Source: Taxillus chinensis (Eukaryota > Streptophyta > Magnoliopsida > Santalales > Loranthaceae). Taken from it: a DNA stretch of 64,000 nt. The position numbers and the translations under genes are program-made. The number at the start of each line of letters is the position of its first letter. Position 1 is the first letter of the stretch. Positions 22,039 through 31,987 of this stretch are shown piece by piece. The notes below the pieces were generated by a model. It made no database searches, was not told where the DNA came from, and saw nothing but the letters and a program-made list of their open reading frames with translations. Location of the stretch: positions 4,560,021 to 4,624,020 of the forward strand of contig CM042087.1 in the NCBI GenBank assembly GCA_023512835.1. The letters run 5' to 3'.

Positions 22039-23557
22039 TGATAACGTGCATTTATGCCGTTATCCTATGCCATATATAGGGTGTTTTAGAGTATGTTTTG
22101 TACCTATTTGCATGTTATTTTTGACATATTTGCTCTAACCCCTAGGAAGACCCTGTTTGGTGTATAGTGGTACTTTTTAAGTGTTTTTGGCAGGTTTTGG
22201 AGCAACCTTGTCCCACACACTTTGGCTAGATCACTCCATCAACTCATAAGGAAGCTATAGGAAGAAGATGGAAGCAAAATGAAGGCAAAATCAAGGTGCA
22301 CGTGAAAAGCCTACTCACGTGCATTCTCACGTGCAAGGATTTTATTGCATGGATCCCTTCTACAACTCAAGAGGAAGCTTTGGAGCAAATTTGAGTCAAA
22401 TTGGAGCTGCACGTGAAAAGGGTCTTCTCACGTGCATTCTCACGTGCAAGCATTTTTGCGCTCCAAATGATGTATTTTGTTGTTTTAATCATTTTACTCT
22501 AAAGAACTAGGGTCAAATTTGGTGTAGTTTGAGTTTTATTTCGCCTAGAACGTCGATTAGTGTCACTAACCAAAACGACGTCGTTTTGGCTGCGACCACA
22601 TTTATAATTAGGGCACACCTTTTGTAACCCTAATGTGGCCCACTAAAACCTATAAATAGGGGTCTTTGGAGGCATTGTAAATCATCTTGAGTGGGAGAAT
22701 CTGATCCGAGTTCTGAAAAGAGCTATAGCCATTGCTAAAAGATCGGATTGTCCTTGGCAAGGAGTAAGTTTGGGCAGCAGACGCCGGAGTCTTTGGAGGC
22801 TGGAGTCCTGGTTCATCTTGGGGTCTTCCTTTATTGTCCTGGTACTGTAATCATGTTCTTTCTTATGATTGTTATTGTTTTTGTCATGATTATGGAGTAG
22901 TCTTGTTAGTCTAGGGGAGCAATGTAGCCCCCAATAAATTGTAGTCAGTTTGGTTATGGTTGTTCAATAAAGTAGAATTCAGTTCTTGTTTAATTCACTT
23001 GCTTGAATGGAAATGCCTAGTTTATGCATAATTAGGTAATCTTAGCCCTTGTCTAGGGTGGAACACTAGTGAATTAGATTTAATATTGCATGATGGACCA
23101 AGTCTGCAACTATTAGATTGTTTGTCTACCTTCATCACTTTTATTCACATGGACCAAATGGGATAAAAGCCTTAAATCTATCTTAGCATGGACCAAATGT
23201 AAGAAAGGTAGGAGATAATCAACATGAACGTGAACTAGAACATCAATTAAGAACAAGAGCCATAACCAGACGATTACAATCGATTGGGTGGTAAATATTA
23301 TGACCCTAGATCCTTAATCACTGAAATTTCTATACCAATAGCTTGCCAACTTTTTGATTTAATCACCATTCATTCACATTATTTGTCCAACAAAAATCAA
23401 TTGTCCAGACATAAAAACAACTTGTTAGCTTAGTGCTTGCTGCTTAACAGCATTAGCTACCTCCCTGTGGGTTCGACAACCGGAGTCTTAATACTCCATT
23501 TTATTACTTGACCAGTGCACTTGCTGCAAAACCTATAGACACAATTTATACGGGTCA
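22039..23557 (+). mobile_element. LTR-G2: complete family G LTR, plus strand (1519 bp)
   Basis: Begins TGATAACGTGCATTTATGCC and ends TATACGGGTCA. It has a polypurine tract on its 5' side and a tRNA-Asp PBS on its 3' side, a PPT-LTR-PBS junction normally seen in tandem elements or one-LTR circles. U3 carries CACGTG words at about 22293-22447. The palindrome CCAAAACGACGTCGTTTTGG is at 22570-22589 and the TATA box TATAAATA at 22651-22658. Confidence 0.92.
22570..22658 (+). promoter_or_regulatory. LTR-G2 core promoter: perfect ACGACGTCGT palindrome and TATA box
   Basis: The perfect 20 bp palindrome CCAAAACGACGTCGTTTTGG ends 61 bp before TATAAATA. The same pair is at 58981-59000 and 59062-59069 in LTR-G4, and inverted in LTR-G1. 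Confidence 0.65.
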
Positions 23558-23563
23558 AGTTTT

Positions 23564-23582
23564 TGGCGCTGTTGCCGGGGAC
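23564..23582 (+). promoter_or_regulatory. tRNA-Asp-type primer-binding site after LTR-G2
   Basis: TGGCGCTGTTGCCGGGGAC differs by one base from the complement of the plant tRNA-Asp(GTC) 3' end (TGGCGCCGTTGCCGGGGA), the usual Athila-group primer. Homology to the element stops just after it. Confidence 0.8.
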
Positions 23583-23693
23583 AAATAACGCATGCAGGCA
23601 AACAAACAAGCAACCGGTTCAAGGGAAATCCCCCCCCATACTTAAACGAAGCGATGTCCTCAGCGCATGGAAAAAGTAAAAGGAAAAGGAGCA
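23583..23693 (-). other. Short remnant of Athila-like 3' UTR
   Basis: Minus-strand sequence directly downstream of ORF copy 2, matching 21105-21215. It joins the PBS of LTR-G2 at 23582/23585 in a head-to-head arrangement. Confidence 0.6.
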
Positions 23694-26018
23694 TTACCGG
23701 TTGGTGGGTATGCTATAGTAGAAGATAACATGGGCCACCATTCGTCTAAGACGTGCGACAAAGTCAGCCGAGGTTTCTCCTGTGAGCGCCCAAGTATCCT
23801 TATGCCGCAACGAGCTATCAAATAATAACGAGACAAAAATCCCACAACTGAATTGATCAGGTTGTTGGGGAAGCTCCATTTCATTGAAGTGCACCAGAGG
23901 TAACTTGGATGTCAACACCCTTCTTTTCGGAGTGCGGTTTTGATTTTTTTTCAAGAAACCATGGACAAGCTTCTTCTTTCGTGTGGAAAACCCATGGGCT
24001 TGGCTCAGGTCATAAAGGACGGCATGGCCCATGATCAGGTCCAAGCTGCAAGAGTACAAAGTGTCGATCAAGGGGGACCGGTATAAGAACCTCGTGGACC
24101 TGGTGCCAAGAGCGATGTCCTTCGCAGCTCCATTCATCCGCCGGCGGAAGATATGTTCCTCTAACGGCTGCTCATAAATCTCACACAGCATGATAGAAGT
24201 GTCTTGAGCCATAGGGTAATCGTTGGGTTTGGCTTCCACCACATGTCGCATCGTACGGCGAGAATAAGTCAACGTCATCGGAAGATAAGTACTCATCGGC
24301 TAGGATACGCTGCAAATAAGATGACGTGAAGACTTCTGAATCACGTGTAAAACGTGCTTGCAAGGTGTCTCCATAAGTAAACTGCTGAAAAGCAACTGTG
24401 GCATCAGCAGTGGAGAGGGCCGGATGAAGATGAATATAGATGGGCTCCCCTAGGTCATCTTCCTGGGGAGCTTCGGATGATGCGCCAGACCACCATTGCA
24501 ACGGCTGGATTAAGGGAACTAGGGCCTATGAAGAGCGGGGCCCTGCTGGTGGTGGGAAATAAACCGGAACCGCTGGGAGGGAAGGGTGACGCGGTGTAGG
24601 GCTCCGCCTCTTGCGGGTACCGTGGATACTCCGGTGTCTCTTCGCTATGCGCAGCGCGGCTTTCAGACCAGGAGGTGATGGTGCGTCAAATGGATCCTCC
24701 ACAGGAGGTGTAGGAGTTTTCTTCTTCTTCTTCCCTAGGGCTTTCCAGATCTTACCGAGCAGCTCTTTGACTTCCTTCTGCTCCTTGAGGATGAGAGTTT
24801 GATTTTTCTTCAGTAGCCCGATCTCCTGAACGGTTTCCGCCTGTGCCTCTTGTAGTTGAGCGGTTGCTTCCGTAAGTCTTCATAAGAAGCAGCAGGAGTT
24901 GGCTCGGGGCTTCCCATGGTCGGGCAGATGGACGAGACGTTGTTTGTTGATCTTGAGTGATGTACTCGAGCAGCTCATCCAGCTGAAGTCTTGTGATGTG
25001 GCCATTAGTGAAAGCCCAGGTTAAGAACGTCAACTTCACCGATAACTTGGCCATCGATGCCTTGGAAGAAATTGTAGATTTCCTCCTTGTGAACATTAAA
25101 CCGCATGTACATGGCAGTCAACTGGAAGATGTGCTGTCGGCGGGCATTCATGGGAGTGGAGGTATCCCTAAACTGCTCCGTGGGTCGCTCCATATGCACG
25201 CTATGATGTGAAGGCTGTGGTGCGACATGGATACTATCTCCCCATTTGCCCTTGTAGCTAACTCCTAAAGCACCCTCTGGATGGAGAACTCGTAACCGCA
25301 AGTTATCCGGGAAAATAGTGGGGACTACTTGAGCACTAAGATGACCATTTTGATATTGCAGAAGCATGCTAAGTAGTCGACCATATAAGCATTTATGAAT
25401 GTCCCGTTTCCACAATTTAAAAATTTCCGCAGCCTAATCAATGTGTAACTGGCGATCGTTGCAAAACATAAACTCCAAATGGGATTTAGGGACTGAGTCT
25501 ACGCCACTAGTTTGTAACTGTAAGCACCTCCCTACCAAATTGGCAAGGCAATGGTATTTCCCGTGAAATCCGTTTTTCGTAAATTGCCGACGTTTCCCAA
25601 ATTCCTTAGTATACTGTAAAGCTCTACCATATTCTCCTAAGGTCAATGCAGGCTTTGCATGCATGGGATTTGGCAGATCAAAGCAATCTCTCAACAAAGC
25701 AGGGGAAATAGAAATTAAGACACCTTGAACCTCCCCAATTATCTCATCATCTTCCTCATTGGCATAGACTGAATTATAAAATTCTAACATGGCAGGGTAA
25801 TACAAATCACTGCGAGCGCATACTAACCTTCTCAGTCCCAACGCTTGCAGCTTGGTCATAACTTCTTCAGTCCAGTCAAGGGTGGAGGACTCCAGGATCT
25901 CCCAATCAAGCACATTCCCCACGAAGATAGTGTCGGCGTCTCTCAATGCCGAAGGCAGAGAGGTGGCAGAGGCTTCAGGACTGCCTTCTCCTTGGCGGGC
26001 TCTCCTTGTGTGCACCAT
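23694..26018 (-). pseudogene. Athila-like third ORF, copy 2: plant-transposon-like domain, coiled coil, Ulp1/C48 protease
   Basis: The most complete copy; start to stop would be about 775 codons. The start ATG at 26018 (MVHTRRARQ) lies downstream of a TATA box. The N-terminal part (about 25950-25050) has EFYNSVY, GEVQGVLISISPALLRDCF and similar patterns that resemble the 'putative plant transposon protein' family (PF20167-like). A Gln/Glu/Lys-rich coiled-coil-like stretch and a Pro-rich linker follow at about 24900-24520. The C-terminal domain, about 24310-23694, is Ulp1/C48-like: YLSSDDVDLF, His codon 24061-24063, Asp in YDLSQ, LPQQPDQFSCGIFV with the catalytic Cys codon at 23844-23846. The copy is broken by a TAG at about 25434 and by frameshifts near 25020, 24750, 24520, 24290, 23840 and elsewhere. 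Function in the element is unknown. Confidence 0.8.
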
Positions 26019-26152
26019 GACTAATCAGAGAAGAATTTTTGCTCTCAGCAAGAAAGGAGGAGAAAGTATGAGATGTGAGTTTGAAGCTTGGAACTCATCC
26101 CTATTTATAGTGATTTGCCACAAGGGGAAAAGAAGAAAATAGCCCTCTTAAA
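26019..26152 (-). promoter_or_regulatory. Own promoter and 5' UTR of the third ORF, copy 2
   Basis: On the minus strand a clean TATA box (CACTATAAATAG; TATAAATA at 26102-26109) is followed by about 80 bp of CT-rich leader (TCTCATACTTTCTCCTCC) and then the ORF ATG. The same unit is at 31142-31307. Such a promoter lies within the element, separate from the LTR promoter. Promoter activity is inference. Confidence 0.65.
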
Positions 26153-26544
26153 GTGCTCCATCCTTTTCACGTGCAGCTCCAATTTGACTCAAATTTACTC
26201 CAAAGCTTCCTCTTGAGTTGTAGAAGGCATCCATGCAATAAAATCCTTGCACGTGAGAATGCACGTGAGAAGGCTTTTCACGTGCACCTTGATTTTGCCT
26301 TCATTTTGCTTCCATCTTCTTCCTATAGCTTCCTTGTGAGTTGATGGAGTGATCTAGCCAAAGTGTGTGGGACAAGGTTGCTCCAAAACCTGCCAAAAAC
26401 ACTTAAAAAGTACCACTATACACCAAACAGGGTCTTCCTTGGGGTTAAAGCAAATATGTCAAAAATAACATGCAAATAGGTACAAAACATACTCTAAAAC
26501 ACCCAATATAAGGCATAGGATAACGGCATAAATGCACGTTATCA
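26153..26544 (-). mobile_element. LTR-G3: partial family G LTR (U3 start only)
   Basis: The first ~390 bp of LTR G read from 26544 (TGATAACGTGCATTTATGCC). It is truncated at 26153, where the ORF promoter of copy 2 is joined through a shared TTTTCACGTGC word. The polypurine tract lies on the right (26545 onward), so this is a 3' LTR fragment. Confidence 0.88.
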
Positions 26545-27848
26545 AATTCCCCCATACTTGAACCTTTGCTTGTCCTCAAGCAAAAAGAAATAAACACACA
26601 GTCAAACGGAAAAGAACGAATAAACTAACAAACAAGAGAGGCATGGTTTCCCAAGGCATACAATTCTATCATGATGAAGTAGACATTCCAATAGCTAAAA
26701 ATGAATCATAAGTTAATCAAAACATGCCCTTACTATTAAGTCCAACAACCATGTAATATCGTTACTAACAGTTCAGATAGAAGCAAACATGCCAGGATAA
26801 AATAAACTTAGCTCCCCCTGAAAGTCCTCACCAAGGTTAGAGCAGCCTCACTTAAATGTCACTTTCTTTTCTCTCCTCTCAGGCCCTACTATCAATGCCT
26901 AACAGCTAAGGATTTACTCTTACACCCACTACTAACTATTGATTAAGTTTTGCCACGTAAACATAAGAGATCCCCATTGTGCTTGTCAAGGAAAACACAC
27001 CCTCTAGTCTACTTTTGGACCAACACTTGGAGCTAAAGATGGAAGCTCACACTTGTGAAACAAATTGCAAGACAAAACAACTTAGCCATTATGGCTGCAA
27101 CACGAAAACAAAAACACATATAAACAGTAAGCCATTGTGGCTTTTATTTTGGCAAACACTTTTTTTTTTCTGTTTCTTTTTTTGTTTTTTGTTTTTTCTT
27201 TCACACTTATTTTTAGTAATAACCTTACAAGGTTGCATTTTATGCTCTCCCTTGATGGATTATTCACTCTGCTATTGTCCTCACACAAGCCCCCCCTTTT
27301 TTTTTTGAACAAGAACTGAGTGGAAATACTGGAATCACTAACATCATACACCAAACACTGAGCACAAACAGGTACTTCTTATGCCTAAGTAACTCCAACT
27401 ATTAAATAGCTAGTAATAAATATTAAGAGCAAATTGATAACCCAATAACCCATAAAATATACTCAAAGGCAAGATAATGGTGCTCTCAAAAAGTATATGC
27501 CTATTCTGCACTCAACTTCAGGGTTTACAAAGCTCATCCTAACATAACATGCTCAGCTTACTATTCAAACGTCAGCTCCAAAATCATGGTGATATCATTC
27601 AAAAAGTAAAGACATGCTCAACTAACTTATAACACACCTTAACAAGTGAAACATTTTTATCACAACAAGATACTAAGGTGGTCAGTATAGTCAACCAGAA
27701 TTGTCATACCTTGGTAGCCATTGCACCTCACAGGCAAAACAAACATTCACAGCAAAAACATAAAATAAAATTAACGCATGCAGGCAAACAAACAAGCAAC
27801 CGGTTCAAGGGAAATCCCCCCCCCCCATACTTAAACGAAGCGATGTCC
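26545..27848 (-). other. 3' UTR and polypurine tract of Athila-like element, second copy
   Basis: Near-identical duplicate of 19859-21215, with a shorter T-rich block at 27160-27200. The polypurine tract (reverse of AATTCCCCCATACTTG) is at 26545-26560. Non-coding. Confidence 0.75.
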
Positions 27849-29523
27849 TCAGAGCATGGAAAAAGTAAAAGGAAAAGGAGCGTTACCGGTTGGTGGGTAT
27901 GCTATAGTAGAAGATAACATGGGCCACCATTCGTCTAAGACGTGCAACAAAGTCGGCCGAGGTTTCTCCGTGAGCGCCCAAGTATCCTTATCTTTCGCAA
28001 ACAGAGCTATCAAATAATAACAGACAAAAAATCCCACAACTGAATTGATCAGGTTGTGGGGAAGCTCCATTTCATTGAAGTGCACCAGAGGTAACTTGGA
28101 TGTCAACAACCCTTCTTTTCGGAGCGCGGTTTTGATTTTTTTCAAGAAACCATGGACAAGCTTCTTCTTTCGTGTGGAAAACCCATGGGCTTGGCTCGGG
28201 TCATAAAGGACGGCATGGCCCACAGTCAGGTCCAACTGCAAGAGTACAAAGTGTCGATCAAGGAGGACCGGTATAAGAACCTTGTGGACCTGGTGCCAAG
28301 AGCGATGTCCTTCGTAGCTCCATTCATCCGCCGGCGGAAGATATGTTCCTCTAACGGCTGCTCATAAATCTCACACGGCATGATAGAAGTGTCTTGAGCC
28401 ATAGGGTAATCGTTGGGTTCGGCTTCCACCACATGTCGCATCGTACGACGGAATAAGTCAACGTCATCGGAAGATAAGTACTCATCGCCTAGGATATGCT
28501 GCAAATAAGATGACGTGAAGACTTCGAATCACGTGTAAAACGTGCTTGCAAGGTGTCTCCATAAGTGAACGCTGAACAGCATTGTGGCATCAGCAGTGGA
28601 GAGGGCCGGATGAAGATGAATATAGATGGGCTCCCCTAGGTCATCTTCCTGGGGAGCTTCGAGATGATGCGCCAGACCACCATTACAACGGCCGGATTAA
28701 GGGAACTAGGGGCTGTGAAGAGCTGGGCCCTGGCTGGTGGTGGGAAATAAACCGGAACCGCTGGAGGGAAGGGTGACGCGGTGTAGGGCTCCGCCTCTTG
28801 TGGTACTGTGGATACTCCGGTGTCTCTTCGCTATGTGCGGCGTCGGCTCTTACTGGAGGTGATGGTGCGTCAAATGGATCCTCCACAGGAGGTGTAGGAG
28901 TTTTCTTCTTCTTCTTCCCCCAGGGCTTTCCAGGATCTTACCGAGCAGCCCTTTGACTTCCTTCTGCTCCTTGAGGATGAGAGTTTGATTTTTCTTCAGT
29001 AGCCCGATCTCCTGAACGGTTTCCGCCTGTGCCTCTTGTAGTTGAGCAGTTTGCTTCCGTAAGTCTTCATAAGAAGCAGCAGGAGTTGGCTCCGGGGCTT
29101 CCCATGGTCGGGCAGATGGACGAGACGTTGCTTGTTGATCTTGAGTGATGTACTCGAGCAGCTCATCCAGCTGAAGTCTTGTGATGTGGCCATTAGTGAA
29201 AGCCCAGTTAAGAACGTCAACTTCACTGATAACTTGGCCACTGATGCCTTGGAAGAAATTGTAGATTTCCTCCTTGTGAACATTGAACTGCATGTACATG
29301 GCAGTCAACTGGAAGATGTGCTGTCGGCGGGCATTCATGGGAGTGGAGGTATCCCTAAACTGCTCCGTGGGTCGCTCCATATGCACGCTATGACGTGAAG
29401 GCTGTGGTGCGACGTGGATACTATCTCCCCATTTGCCCTTGTAGCTAACTCCTAAAGCACCCTCTGGATGGAGAACTCGTAACCGCAAGTTATCCGGGAA
29501 AATAGTGGGGACTACTTGAGCAC
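27849..29523 (-). pseudogene. Athila-like third ORF, copy 3 (N-terminus missing)
   Basis: Minus-strand copy covering the region from AQVVPTIFPDNLRLRVLHP (29523) through the coiled coil to the protease end. The coiled-coil stretch LRKQTAQLQEAQAETVQEI and LKKNQTLILKEQKEVKGLL is clear at about 29065-28950. The Ulp1-like domain is at about 28505-27890, with YLSSDDVDLF, LDLTVGHAVLYDPSQ and the catalytic Cys codon retained at 28036-28038 (SC-G). Frameshifts occur near 28850, 28570, 28240 and 28040. The N-terminal third is missing: homology ends at 29523, where unrelated plus-strand sequence begins. Confidence 0.8.
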
Positions 29524-29531
29524 TAATTCCA

Positions 29532-30380
29532 ATGACCAGACTGCATAAGAATGGCAACATAAGATTTGATCGGGATGGTGTACCTACTTCAAGATGTTCA
29601 TTCTTAGCTTCTTCATCAAACATATGGGACTTTGTGGATGATGATGATTCTTCTTATACTGATCCCACTCTAGATCACCACAATGATGCTGCTAATATTA
29701 CAAAACCTGAAGTGGTACAAAGGACAATGTCTGACCATGACAAGGTGGCTCTTCCATCTCAACTATTTTGCCCATCTAATGTATCTACTTGTTTTCTCCC
29801 AAAAGCTGAAGAACATATAAGCAATTTGATGCCCCAAACTGAACAACCTGCTTTACATTGGTCTCTTCCAACTGAAGAAGAGGAGGATGGCTTGACCATT
29901 TCTGGACTGTTTGAAAAAGAAGAAGAACCACAAACAGTGGAGAATCTAGATATGCAACCCCAGAATTTGGGTGATGATCAGTTTATTTTGATATCTGGAG
30001 ACCCATCAATCAAAGTTGTTCAGTATGAAGAAGATTTGCATGCGTCAAGCTTTATAGAGTTTCCTTGGGGATTAACTTATCCTATCTTTAAAGAGGAAGT
30101 GTTAGATGAGGAAGGTACACACATGAGCATATTGACTATTCCAATTGTGGAGTATATCGAATTTTTTTTGCCTACCCAACATGAGAGGAAAGAGAACCTC
30201 AAGTTTGTGGGGGTGCTCTTCATTTTGTACGTGCTCCTGGAGTCCAAGTTGTTGCCACAACAATTCTTTCATCTGATTGCCATGGAATATGAAACTGAGC
30301 AAGTGTATATGGCAAGGATGAAGGCTTACCATGTGTTGGTTAAACATACTAAGAACAGTCTAGCTACAGACTTACAATAG
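29532..30380 (+). CDS. Unrecognised acidic 282-residue ORF upstream of the third-ORF promoter
   Basis: An intact plus-strand reading frame ending TAG at 30378-30380. I do not recognise the family. The first two thirds are acidic (FVDDDDSS, LPTEEEEDG, FEKEEEPQT). A hydrophobic stretch, FVGVLFILYVLL, lies near residues 226-237 and could be membrane-associated, but it is short and is followed by a charged segment. Just after the stop comes GCGCTTGTTGGGAGGCAACC, a word I associate with the end of pol in Athila-type elements, so this may be the 3' part of that element's coding region rather than a host gene. The left part is cut off at about 29524 and the true start is unknown. It is longer and more intact than anything nearby. 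Confidence 0.5.
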   Translation: MTRLHKNGNIRFDRDGVPTSRCSFLASSSNIWDFVDDDDSSYTDPTLDHHNDAANITKPEVVQRTMSDHDKVALPSQLFCPSNVSTCFLPKAEEHISNLMPQTEQPALHWSLPTEEEEDGLTISGLFEKEEEPQTVENLDMQPQNLGDDQFILISGDPSIKVVQYEEDLHASSFIEFPWGLTYPIFKEEVLDEEGTHMSILTIPIVEYIEFFLPTQHERKENLKFVGVLFILYVLLESKLLPQQFFHLIAMEYETEQVYMARMKAYHVLVKHTKNSLATDLQ

Positions 30381-30586
30381 AGCGCTTGTTGGGAGGCAAC
30401 CCAATTTCTTTTCATTTTTTTTTATTTTTTGTTATGTTTTTATGTTTAGCAATTATTATGATTGTGCTGCTGCCACTAACCACTGATGCAGGGGATGTTT
30501 TTAAGACTACACAAACCATCTTTTAGGATTTTAAATGAAATAAGGAGGGAATCTGAGACATCCAACTGACGCGTTTTATTCATTGA
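30381..30586 (+). other. Spacer with GGGAGGCAACCC motif, Athila-like element
   Basis: Non-coding sequence after the acidic ORF. It holds the GTTGGGAGGCAACCCAAT imperfect palindrome at 30387-30404 and T-rich tracts at 30410-30430. The motif occupies the typical post-pol position in Athila-group elements. Confidence 0.45.
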
Positions 30587-31307
30587 ATTAAATCAGAGGG
30601 GCCCACTCAAATCTCTTGCCAAACCATGGAGATGAAGTTCTGGATTATATGATGGTATTTTGGGCCCACTAACTGACACGTTTTCGTCCTTGGGAGATGG
30701 GATACTAGCCCTGTCAAATTTCAACATCATTGGGCTTCATTCAGGGTGTCAACCCGCTTGCCCGTGAGAACCAGCATGTCACGTTCACATCTTAAATGAA
30801 TCTATAGTTCATCCGTGACCTACAAGCGAAATTTGGACAAAAAAGGCCCTGCCCGTGAAAAGTCTTTTTGCGTGCACAAGGGTATAATGGTCCAATCGAG
30901 CCGAAATTTTGCACAACGCCAACTGGCATCTTCTAGACCCTTCGAGACCTGCCCGTGAAAACACTTTTTGCGTGCACAGGGATAGACGCGTCTTTTCGAT
31001 CTAAAATTTTGGTGGACCCAATGCGGCGGTTTCTAGAGTCATCCAAGCTTTGACCGTGAAAACACGCTTTTCACGTGCACACCTACCTTTGGCCAATCAA
31101 ACTGAAATTTCGGTGGGCGCTAGCTGGCATCTTCTAGAGTCTTCTTTGGTCCGCACGTGAAAAAGATGGAGCACTTTAAGAGGGCTATTTTCGTCTTTTC
31201 CCCTTGTGGCGAATCACTATAAATAGGGATGAGTTCCAAGCTTCAAACTCACATCTCATACTTTCTCCTCCTTTCTTGCCGAGAGCAAAAATTCTTCTCG
31301 ATTAGTC
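30587..31307 (+). promoter_or_regulatory. Promoter region of the third ORF, copy 4 (plus strand)
   Basis: Upstream region with four spaced modules of the form CCGTGAAAA...TTTTTGCGTGCAC or CACGTGCAC (about 30850-30880, 30950-30982, 31053-31081, 31153-31162), related to the G-box words of the LTRs. The TATA box TATAAATA is at 31218-31225, followed by a CT-rich leader to the ATG at 31308. It is the same unit as at 26019-26152 but retains much more upstream sequence. Confidence 0.6.
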
Positions 31308-31745
31308 ATGGTGCACACAAGGAGAGCCCGCCAAGGAGAAGGCAGGTCCTGAAGCCTCTGCCACCTCTCGCCTTCGGCATTGAGAGACACCGACACTATC
31401 TTCATGGGGAATGTGCTTGATTGGGAGATCCTGGAGTCCTCCACCCTTGACTAGACCGAAGAAGTTATGACCAAGCTGCAAGCGTTGGGACCGAGAAGGT
31501 TAGTATGCGCTCGTGATGATTTGTATTACCCTGCCATGTTAAAATTTTATAATTCAGTCTATGCCAATGAGGAAGATGATGAGATAATTGGGGAGGTTCA
31601 AGGTGTCTTAATTTCTATTTCCCCTGCTTTGTTGAGAGATTGCTTTGATCCTCCAAATCCCATGCATGCAAAGCCTGCATTGACCTTAGGAGAATATGGT
31701 AGAGCTTTACAAGTATATTAAGGAATTTGGGAAACGTCGGCAATT
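31308..31745 (+). pseudogene. Athila-like third ORF, copy 4 (N-terminal fragment)
   Basis: Plus-strand copy of the first ~145 codons. It starts ATGGTGCACACAAGGAG, has small deletions near 31350 and a stop near 31454 (W to TAG in the LDWTEEV region), and continues in frame from MTKLQALG to KPALTLGEYGRAL. It ends at FGKRRQFTK, fused at 31745 to the interior of LTR G through a GAAAA-AGCTATAG microhomology. It contains no protease domain. Confidence 0.75.
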
Positions 31746-31987
31746 TACGAAAAAGAGCTATAGCCATTGCTAAAAGATCGGATTGTCCTTGGCAAGGAGT
31801 GAGTTTGGGCAGCAAACACCTGGAGTCTTTGGAGGCTGGAGTCCTGGTTTATCTTGGGGTCTTCCTTTATTGTCCTGGTGATTGTAATTATGTTCTTTCC
31901 TATGATTGTTATTGTTTTTGTCATGATTATGGAGTAGTCTTGTTAGTCTAGGGGAGCAATGTAGCCCCCAATAAATTGTAGTCGGTT
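31746..31987 (+). mobile_element. LTR-G internal fragment, plus strand
   Basis: Matches LTR-G2 22724-22950 (AGCTATAGCCATTGCTAAAAG through AATAAATTGTAGTC). It is bounded by rearrangement junctions on both sides, with no LTR ends, PBS or PPT. Confidence 0.85.

Noticed and set aside
29532..30380. The acidic ORF as an integrase or host gene
   Set aside because: No HHCC or DDE integrase pattern and no recognisable plant gene family; it is left as an unrecognised ORF.
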